A stretch of 40,530 nt of DNA from a virus: positions 1-40,530 of IMG/VR virus record IMGVR_UViG_3300025131_000113, one strand, 5' to 3'. The notes below the pieces were generated by a model. The model was not told the origin of the DNA and did no database searches. It worked only from the letters and a program-made list of their open reading frames with translations. The position numbers and the translations under genes were made by a program. Of this stretch, positions 14,595 to 19,752 are shown piece by piece. Numbering within the stretch: the stretch's first letter is position 1; each line of letters starts with the position of its first letter.

Positions 14595-14894
14595 ATGAGC
14601 TCAAGCTTTACAATATGTAATCGATGCGGCCTGGTGCCGGCGGCGCACCGCTGCGCCCGGCAATTAAATCCCGACCCGACCCCGACCCGACCCGATATCG
14701 ATACCACCGGGCGCCGGCTCGAGGCGGTCACCGGGCTGCTCGAGAAGTCACCCCGACCCGACCCGACCTGGTCCGGCAATTATTGGCGCCGGGTTCAAGA
14801 CGAACTGTCCCGACAATGGCAACATGAAACCGCTTGCCACGATATCCCATCCGTGAGAGAATAAGACTGCCAACAACTTAGAAAGGGTAAGCCA
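14595..14894. other. GC-rich spacer with CCCGA clusters and a promoter
   Basis: About 300 bases without a convincing gene; the ORFs that cross it have no ribosome binding site and consist of repeat translation. It holds two CCCGA clusters (14670-14695, with five G-tracts on the minus strand, and 14751-14768) and GGCGCC and CTCGAG palindromes. Near its end there is a promoter candidate: TTGCCA (14834-14839) and AGAATA (14858-14863) with +1 near 14869, the first base of GCCAACAAC. Confidence 0.6.
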
Positions 14895-15629
14895 ATGAAA
14901 CCAAAAATTCGATTCTCAAGATTCTTCAGCACGGACAGTGCTAAAGCTATCAAGGCCGACAAGTTCGGTTATTTGAACGGCATTAATTACATGGCGCAAG
15001 ATGATACCGCCAGCACAGCAGAAAAATATTTCACACTATGCCCGCACTCGACGGCGGGCTGTCGCGCGCTGTGCCTTGGCAAGTATAGCGGCCAAGCTGC
15101 AATGGTGACCGATCTAGAACACGGAACCAATGCCGTGCGCGAAAGCCGAGTGCGCAAAGCTCGATACTTTATGAATGAGCGCAAAGCATTCATGACCGAG
15201 ATGACTTGGCACATTCAAAACTTGGCCAAACAGGCAAAGCGCAAAGGCAAGACACTGGCGATTCGGCCAAACGGTTCCACGGACATTAATTTTGCGGGCA
15301 TTGCGCGGCGCTTTCCAGATACTCAATTCATTGACTACACCAAAAGCTTACAGCGGGTTCTAGATAAGAAACGGCCAGCTAATTATCATATAACCTTTAG
15401 CCTGAGCGAAACAAACAAGGCCGAAGCATTGCAAGCGCTCAAGGCTGGCTTTAATGTAGCTGTGGTATTTGGCCACGGACAGCCGAAACGCTACCTTGGC
15501 CATGATGTAATCGACGGAACCGTGCATGATTTGCGCCACCTAGATCCGTCGCCTGTGATTGTCGGGCTGGATCCGAAAGGCAAAAAAGCCAAGGCCGATC
15601 AAAGCGGGTTTGTCGTCAGGGATTATTGA
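14895..15629 (+). CDS. GP88-type phage protein of unknown function
   Basis: A 244-residue protein with ribosome binding site AAAGGG. The motifs LNGINYMA, LCPHSTAGCRALCLGKYSGQA, VRESRVRKARYFM, IRPNGSTDINF, FIDYTKS, NYHITFSLSE and VHDLRHLDP match a family common in actinophages and other phages, which I recall as 'Gene product 88'. Three cysteines (C-x7-C-x3-C, residues about 49-61) suggest metal or Fe-S binding, and the alternating strand/helix pattern looks like a TIM-barrel. Biochemical role unknown. It has its own promoter with the GCCAACAAC leader. Confidence 0.75.
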   Translation: MKPKIRFSRFFSTDSAKAIKADKFGYLNGINYMAQDDTASTAEKYFTLCPHSTAGCRALCLGKYSGQAAMVTDLEHGTNAVRESRVRKARYFMNERKAFMTEMTWHIQNLAKQAKRKGKTLAIRPNGSTDINFAGIARRFPDTQFIDYTKSLQRVLDKKRPANYHITFSLSETNKAEALQALKAGFNVAVVFGHGQPKRYLGHDVIDGTVHDLRHLDPSPVIVGLDPKGKKAKADQSGFVVRDY

Positions 15630-15703
15630 ACCGCAGCGGCGCGGTGGTTGTTGGCACGCTTCGCGACGCTGCAAGAGGCTGGTTTAAAACCCTTTCCCAG
15701 CCT

Positions 15704-15940
15704 CGGCGCCGGTCAGAGCTACTCCCTAGCCCTGGCCGGCGTTTCTTTTTCTCCAATTCTAAACCCCCGACCCCGGCCACGGGCAGTTCGTAGCGGCGCC
15801 GGCGCCGTCCTTGGACCCCGGCCCTTGAACCCCGACCCCGACCCGACCTCGAGCAATACCAGCCATGACCCCGACCAACCCCGGCCAATCATCCCCCGAC
15901 CAAAGACAATCGCCGGCCAACCCCGACCCGACCCGGCTTA
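15704..15940. repeat. Large C-rich repeat block overlapping a nuclease C-terminus
   Basis: Several CCCGA/CCCCGG clusters (15765-15776, 15829-15849, 15869-15876, 15893-15901, 15919-15936) and the perfect palindrome CGGCGCCGGCGCCG at 15794-15807, the second copy of the one at 11850. The 130 bases from 15630 to 15758 contain no gene. From 15759 on, the block is read through by the nuclease ORF on the minus strand. Confidence 0.65.
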
Positions 15941-16256
15941 AACCATGGACCACGAGCTCCCGACCATGGATCCCGTCAAATAGATATAGGTTCGAGGAAG
16001 AGAGGGGGGAGACTAAGTAGAAACTTACCCCTCCAGATCTGCAGTGCGCGTAATTCCACGCCACCTGGTGTGATGACACATTTACTCTGTTAGAGTTTGT
16101 TATTTTCAATTCAACCCAAAACGGCACGCTATCGGCGCACATGTACACATCTGGAACGCCGCCACCGTAGCGGTTTTCAATCCGCGTCGTGTGCCAATGC
16201 GGGGGTATCTTTTCCTTCAACCTTTTCCACAGGAGTGTCTCCGTCTTTTGTGTCAT
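15759..16256 (-). CDS. VRR-NUC-like PD-(D/E)XK nuclease with repeat-derived tail
   Basis: A 165-residue protein whose first 105 residues form a VRR-NUC/Holliday-resolvase-like nuclease: ETLLWKRLK (E6), GGGVPDVYM (PD at 35-36), PFWVELK (E49, K51) and a conserved Q64 in SSHQVAWNY. These are the catalytic residues of the PD-(D/E)XK fold. Residues after about 105 are Gly/Val/Arg-rich and are encoded by the CCCGA repeat block, so the natural end seems to have been extended. It starts inside the 3' end of the small terminase gene (80-base overlap) with GAGGT as ribosome binding site. Likely substrates are branched or nicked DNA during replication or packaging. Confidence 0.75.
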   Translation of the reverse strand: MTQKTETLLWKRLKEKIPPHWHTTRIENRYGGGVPDVYMCADSVPFWVELKITNSNRVNVSSHQVAWNYAHCRSGGVSFYLVSPLSSSNLYLFDGIHGRELVVHGLSRVGSGLAGDCLWSGDDWPGLVGVMAGIARGRVGVGVQGPGSKDGAGAATNCPWPGSGV

Positions 16257-16758
16257 CTAAGACCTCATATTGGGCATCAATAAACGCTTGAGGATATTCC
16301 TCCCGTAATTTTGAGAGACGATCCTCTAGTTCTTTGCTGCTCATGTTTTCAATCGCATGAAAGTGACTCGTCTCCCGCCGGTCTACCGTCAATCCACCCA
16401 AGGACGAAATAGTCTTCTCAGCATTAATTGCCGCAGAATATTGCTCGCTACCTTCGGCGCCTTCCGATAGCTCACGCAATCTTTTTATCTGGCCCAACAG
16501 AGTCACGCCATATCGACGTTCACGGTCCTCTCTAAGCTCCGATATCAGTTCAGCGACATGAGGGAACAAGGTCGGATCCAGAAGCTTATGCGCTTGGATT
16601 CTGGAAGCACCTTCAGCGTAACCAGCCAACCTGGCGCAAGCGGCATTCGAGCGCGTTCCATCGACATAGTGCCTAGCAAACTCGCGTTGTCGGTTCGTTA
16701 ATTTCCGCCCATGGGTTTCCTCGATCTGGTCGGCTTTTCTATCCAGTACTTTTCCCAT
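16177..16758 (-). CDS. terS: Terminase small subunit
   Basis: A 193-residue protein. The N-terminal DNA-binding part reads LTNRQREFARHYVDGTRSN, AACARLAGYAEGASRIQAHKL, typical of small terminases, followed by a coiled-coil oligomerisation region (PHVAELISELREDRER, GQIKRLRELSEGAEG) and an acidic tail. Small terminases recognise the packaging site and feed DNA to TerL. It is about 5.5 kb from terL, separated by the accessory genes, which is unusual and suggests that region was inserted between them. ATG at 16756-16758. Confidence 0.8.
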   Translation of the reverse strand: MGKVLDRKADQIEETHGRKLTNRQREFARHYVDGTRSNAACARLAGYAEGASRIQAHKLLDPTLFPHVAELISELREDRERRYGVTLLGQIKRLRELSEGAEGSEQYSAAINAEKTISSLGGLTVDRRETSHFHAIENMSSKELEDRLSKLREEYPQAFIDAQYEVLDDTKDGDTPVEKVEGKDTPALAHDAD

Positions 16759-16783
16759 TTAATATGTGTCCTGCTCCGGTGAG

Positions 16784-17095
16784 AAGTGTCATGTGCCTGA
16801 CACTTTGTACATATATACGGCATTTGAGAAAAAGTTTTTCAAAAAAGATAACTCGCGCGCACGACGCACATAAAAATGTGTCATGTAGCAATATTTATTT
16901 TTGTTGTTATTCAGCCACTTACAGACCACCCATTTAGCAAGTGTCCGAAGTGTCATGTATAGTGTCATGTTGACTATTCAATGTTTTCAATGGTCTACGA
17001 ACCACGAACAGTGCTACATGACACTATGACACTTTTTTTCCTCCAAAAAAACTTTTTCAAAAACTTTTTTTTCAAATCGCCCCTATATGTGTCAT
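16784..17095. promoter_or_regulatory. AT-rich divergent control region with TGTCAT iterons
   Basis: The 400-base gap between terS (minus) and the early operon (plus). TGTCAT occurs at 16787, 16879, 16951, 16963 and 17090 in one orientation and at 17018 and 17026 in the other; most copies extend to TGTCATGT or AGTGTCAT. AAGTGTCA/TGACACTT forms an inverted repeat at 16784-16805 at the predicted terS +1. Between 17030 and 17075 are long A and T runs that would melt easily. This looks like a replication origin or a multi-site operator for early/late control. Confidence 0.55.
16813..16842 (-). promoter_or_regulatory. Candidate terS promoter
   Basis: Minus-strand TTGAAA (16837-16842) and GTATAT (16813-16818), 18-base spacing. 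The predicted start of transcription lies at the edge of the AAGTGTCA/TGACACTT inverted repeat, which could act as an operator. Confidence 0.4.
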
Positions 17096-17102
17096 AAACC
17101 CC

Positions 17103-17130
17103 TTGCATCTCCCATCCATCGTGGTACTAT
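17103..17130 (+). promoter_or_regulatory. Early operon promoter
   Basis: TTGCAT (17103-17108), 16 bases, TACTAT (17125-17130), with +1 near 17137 and an AAAGGGG ribosome binding site before the first gene at 17159. One TGTCAT motif lies just upstream of the -35 box. Confidence 0.6.
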
Positions 17131-17158
17131 CTGGGTGAGGCATAAAGGGGAAAACATC

Positions 17159-17356
17159 ATGACAGAGACAAATAGATTTCCAGCTTACTGGAACGGCGAA
17201 GAAACCTGGGCGTCCCGCGTATCCGGCAGATGGTTTGTTGGCGGCGATGTTGCGCCGGGCGGCGAGGATATTTTGATTTTACTGGAAAAGAATGGCGATC
17301 CGGCCTGGTTCAAATTGCGCGGCAACCGTCTCATTTTCGATGATATGGAGCGCTGA
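17159..17356 (+). CDS. Small early protein (65 aa)
   Basis: A 65-residue protein, first gene of the plus-strand early operon, ATG at 17159 after AAAGGGG. The sequence suggests a small beta-rich fold (TWASRVSGRWFVGGDVAP, ILILLEKNGDPAWFKLRGN) with many aromatics. First early genes are often host-takeover factors; no family recognised. Confidence 0.6.
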   Translation: MTETNRFPAYWNGEETWASRVSGRWFVGGDVAPGGEDILILLEKNGDPAWFKLRGNRLIFDDMER

Positions 17357-17359
17357 GAA

Positions 17360-17554
17360 ATGGATAAGGGTTTCAAGTCCGCGTACATCGACAGCCCAGC
17401 AAGGCTAATGGCCGCGCTGACAGAGGTCAAGGTCCGTTGCCCGTCATGCACTGGCGATGGGCATTTGGGCCAAGAAGAGTGTTCCGTTTGCCATGGTGAG
17501 GGAACCATCCCCCGCGAGATGGCGACTTACGAGGCGCAAGCAGATGGATATTAA
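17360..17554 (+). CDS. DnaJ-type zinc-finger miniprotein
   Basis: A 64-residue protein with two CxxCxGxG-type zinc knuckles, CPSCTGDG and CSVCHGEG (residues about 27-49), as in the central domain of DnaJ, but with no J-domain. A single two-knuckle finger should bind one zinc ion. Such miniproteins may bind unfolded proteins or host factors; marine phages are known to carry isolated DnaJ-like cysteine domains. Three bases separate it from the upstream stop. Confidence 0.75.
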   Translation: MDKGFKSAYIDSPARLMAALTEVKVRCPSCTGDGHLGQEECSVCHGEGTIPREMATYEAQADGY

Positions 17555-17765
17555 TTTTGAAACGACGGTCAGGGGCGGGATGCCTGTGACCGTATGTTGT
17601 GTATTTGGTCAGTCGGAACCCGATGTCGGGATTTTCCATCCAGAGATCACCGACATTTGGCTCGAGGTCCGTGGAAAGCGCGCCGAGTGGCTTGAGAAAC
17701 GCGTTACGGACAAGGAGTGGCAACAGCTACTCGCTGAAGCTTATGACGAGGATTTACAGAGATGA
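17544..17765 (+). CDS. Small hypothetical early protein (73 aa)
   Basis: A 73-residue protein from the ATG at 17544, with GAGG upstream; it overlaps the previous gene by 11 bases. It begins MDINFETTVRGGMPVTVCCV and has EPDVGIFHPEITDIWLEVRGKRAEWL, a pattern I have seen in other small phage proteins without known function, then an acidic helical tail. Confidence 0.6.
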   Translation: MDINFETTVRGGMPVTVCCVFGQSEPDVGIFHPEITDIWLEVRGKRAEWLEKRVTDKEWQQLLAEAYDEDLQR

Positions 17766-17932
17766 TGAAACAGAAAGATGATTTTGTATGGGCGCATCAA
17801 ATCCAGAACTCCCGTCTTGAGGTCTGGCGACAGAGCGCCTTCAATAATTTAACCAAACGCTATGGCACGGTTCGACCCCCTTTGCCGCAGCGTTCTTTCA
17901 AAGGGGTCGCGGAGAAATTAGATGGACATTGA
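17762..17932 (+). CDS. 56-residue early protein
   Basis: An ORF of 56 codons starting ATGATG over the previous stop, so coupled to it, and ending inside the next gene (11-base overlap). It begins MMKQKDDFVWAHQIQNSRLE and has a basic Pro-containing C-terminus (GTVRPPLPQRSFKGVAEK). It fills the space between two overlapping genes exactly, which supports it. Function unknown. Confidence 0.6.
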   Translation: MMKQKDDFVWAHQIQNSRLEVWRQSAFNNLTKRYGTVRPPLPQRSFKGVAEKLDGH

Positions 17933-18479
17933 ACAACGTATCGCGAAGCTTGAAACAAACATGAAATGGCTCTTGGAATATGTCGCTGACACCGCGACTC
18001 TTTCGCCAGACCGAGAAGAGCCGAAGGGTGAGATAAGCAACGCACTTGAGAGCGAGAGGCTGAAGGTTCGCCACGAGATGGCGAAGGGCGTAGCTGAGAT
18101 TGTGACAAATGCCGGCATAACCATTGATGATCTTTCCAAGCTTGGCGGAATTGACAAGCGCACTTGGAAGGATTTGTTCAACTGTGCCAAGGCCGAGTAT
18201 GATTACGAGAATCTTGCAGCCGCCAGGCAAGCGGACGATAAATATCGTAGTGGAATTAGCCATCTTGCGACCTCGCTGAAGGGGCTTTTTGTTCTGCGCG
18301 AGGCTCTCAGATGCCTTCCCATGCCTGGTTTTTCACAGGAAGAATTCAACAAGCGCAAGCAATCTGATGCGGCTTGTGAAAAACTGCTTGAGGGGCATGG
18401 CGGGAAGTGCGACGGCTGGGCTTCCAGTTTTAGGACTGCAAAGCTTTTCGCCCAGCAGCAAGGTTATTTAGGGGCTTAA
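17922..18479 (+). CDS. Hypothetical early protein (185 aa)
   Basis: A 185-residue, largely helical protein. The first 30 residues are coiled-coil-like (MDIEQRIAKLETNMKWLLEYV). A middle part, MAKGVAEIVTNAGITIDDLSKLGG, could be a small helix-turn-helix. It carries three cysteines in the second half. No family recognised. It lies 28 bases upstream of the IS110-like gene. Confidence 0.6.
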   Translation: MDIEQRIAKLETNMKWLLEYVADTATLSPDREEPKGEISNALESERLKVRHEMAKGVAEIVTNAGITIDDLSKLGGIDKRTWKDLFNCAKAEYDYENLAAARQADDKYRSGISHLATSLKGLFVLREALRCLPMPGFSQEEFNKRKQSDAACEKLLEGHGGKCDGWASSFRTAKLFAQQQGYLGA

Positions 18480-18507
18480 TTTTCAACCAGAAAGAAGGAA
18501 TGCAGAC

Positions 18508-19377
18508 ATGTCAGACTTTGAGATGCAGATCGACGAGAAGGTCATCGAGCGGCTGCTTTCTGAAGAGAGCGCTCTTCGTGTTCCTGTTCAAAAGTTAGAT
18601 CGCGATCTAGCTAAAGCGGCCAGTTACCTCACGGCGATTGAGGCGAGGTATTTGGTCGATTCCTACTATGCCATGCAAGCTGGGCGCATTCGCGCCAATA
18701 ACCAAATCCGCGCCCTCACGCAGAGCGGCGAAGCGCACGAGATCATTGCTTGGCTTTCGACCGAGAGCCGTGTTCTGGAGGAGGGTGTCAAGCGCACGCT
18801 GGGTGCGTATTCGGCGGACCATCCTGTTGGTAAGAGGATGCGTACCGTCGTGGGCGTTGGGCCGGTTATTGCCGCTGGTTTACTTGCGCACATCGACATT
18901 ACGAGGGCGCCGACTGCTGGTGCGATTTGGCGGTATGCCGGCCTGGATCCAACCAGCGAGTGGAAGAAGGGCGAAAAGCGTCCGCACAATGCTTCGTTGA
19001 AGACGCTTTGTTGGAAGTTGGGCGAAAGTTTCGTCAAGGTTTGCAACCACAAGGATGCGGTTTACGGGAAGCTTTACCAAGAGCGCAAGGAATCGGAGAT
19101 CGCCAAGAACGAGGCTGGCATGTTTGCCGATCAGGCAGCGGCCAAGCTGGAGAAGTTTAAGATCGGCAAGACGACCGATGCGTACAAGGCGTATTCCGTG
19201 GGCAAGCTTCCACCGGCCCATATCCATGCGCGTGCGAAACGCGTTGCGGTGAAGATGTTCTTGTCGCATTTGCACCAGGTCTGGCATGAGGTTGAGTTTG
19301 GCAAGACGGCACCGGTGCCGTATGTGTTTGAGTTCGCAGACAAGGAGCATGTTCACAAGATCGAGCCGAATTGGTAG
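18508..19377 (+). CDS. IS110-type Transposase_20 domain protein without RuvC domain
   Basis: A 289-residue protein. Residues about 1-100 are helical and coiled-coil-like. Residues about 108-180 carry the IS116/IS110/IS902 C-terminal domain: GKRMRTVVGVGPVIAAGLLA (helix-hairpin-helix, GVGP at 116-119), then GAIWRYAGLDP (138-148) and a basic NASLKTLCWKLGESFVKV. The DEDD RuvC domain that gives IS110 transposases half of their active site is absent, so it is unlikely to be a working transposase. A DNA- or RNA-binding role is more likely. Its TAG stop is the first bases of the alternating repeat array that follows. Confidence 0.7.
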   Translation: MSDFEMQIDEKVIERLLSEESALRVPVQKLDRDLAKAASYLTAIEARYLVDSYYAMQAGRIRANNQIRALTQSGEAHEIIAWLSTESRVLEEGVKRTLGAYSADHPVGKRMRTVVGVGPVIAAGLLAHIDITRAPTAGAIWRYAGLDPTSEWKKGEKRPHNASLKTLCWKLGESFVKVCNHKDAVYGKLYQERKESEIAKNEAGMFADQAAAKLEKFKIGKTTDAYKAYSVGKLPPAHIHARAKRVAVKMFLSHLHQVWHEVEFGKTAPVPYVFEFADKEHVHKIEPNW

Positions 19378-19690
19378 AGATCCAGGTTACCAGAGAGAAC
19401 CAAATAGATGGAGAGCGAACCAATTGAGCAGAGAGATCCATCGTCTGAGAGCGAACCAGGTCAGTAGAGAGATCCATTCCCGATGAGCGAACCATCCGAC
19501 CGGAGAGATCCAGGGTACGAGAGCGAACCATTTCCGAAGAGAGATTCATGAGAGGCGAGCGAACCATGGAGTCCGAGAGATCCACATGACACGAGCGAAC
19601 CAGATGCGCTGAGAGATCCATTGAAGGAGAGCGAACCAACTTGCCAGAGAGATTCATTACCGATGAGCGAACCAAGCAAATTGAGAGGCT
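19377..19690. repeat. Array of two alternating 10-bp repeats with 8-bp spacers
   Basis: Seventeen units with an 18-bp period: A = GAGAGATCCA (ends at 19384, 19440, 19476, 19512, 19548, 19584, 19620, 19656) alternates strictly with B = GAGCGAACCA (ends at 19402, 19422, 19458, 19494, 19530, 19566, 19602, 19638, 19674). The 8 bases between are all different. Two A copies read GAGAGATTCA, the first B reads GAGAGAACCA, and only the gap between the first two B-type units is irregular (20 bp). A decayed unit (GAGAGGCT) closes the array. The array begins at the stop codon of the IS110-like gene and ends about 60 bases before the methyltransferase gene. No stop-free reading frame on the plus strand. 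Confidence 0.95.
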
Positions 19691-19705
19691 AATAACATGG
19701 GTATT

Positions 19706-19733
19706 TTGCATTGATGCTATTGAGTAGTCTAAT
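19706..19733 (+). promoter_or_regulatory. Candidate methyltransferase promoter
   Basis: TTGCAT (19706-19711), 16 bases, TCTAAT (19728-19733), 20 bases before the ATG of the methyltransferase gene. It would let this gene be expressed independently of the array upstream. Confidence 0.45.
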
Positions 19734-19752
19734 CGTTGGCTTGCTGACTTAG

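Noticed and set aside
14571-14864. Plus-strand 97-codon ORF in the GC-rich spacer
   Set aside because: Starts inside the terminator stem, has no ribosome binding site, and its middle is translated CCCGA repeat.
15616-15941. ORFs on both strands in the C-rich block
   Set aside because: Products are Arg/Gly/Pro/Asp runs made by the repeats; no start signals. Only the nuclease reading frame continues a real domain.
18508-19377. Intact IS110 insertion sequence
   Set aside because: No RuvC DEDD domain, no recognisable element ends, and the gene lies in line with the early operon.
19377-19690. CRISPR array
   Set aside because: Repeats of 10 bp, spacers of 8 bp, two alternating repeat types and no cas genes do not fit any CRISPR type.
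19157-19711. Minus-strand 184-codon ORF across the repeat array (LVRSxxMDLSxx repeats)
   Set aside because: The frame is open mainly because an 18-bp period is a multiple of three and NTG/TCN codons never make stops there. No ribosome binding site, and half of it is antisense to the IS110-like gene. Kept as a repeat array instead.
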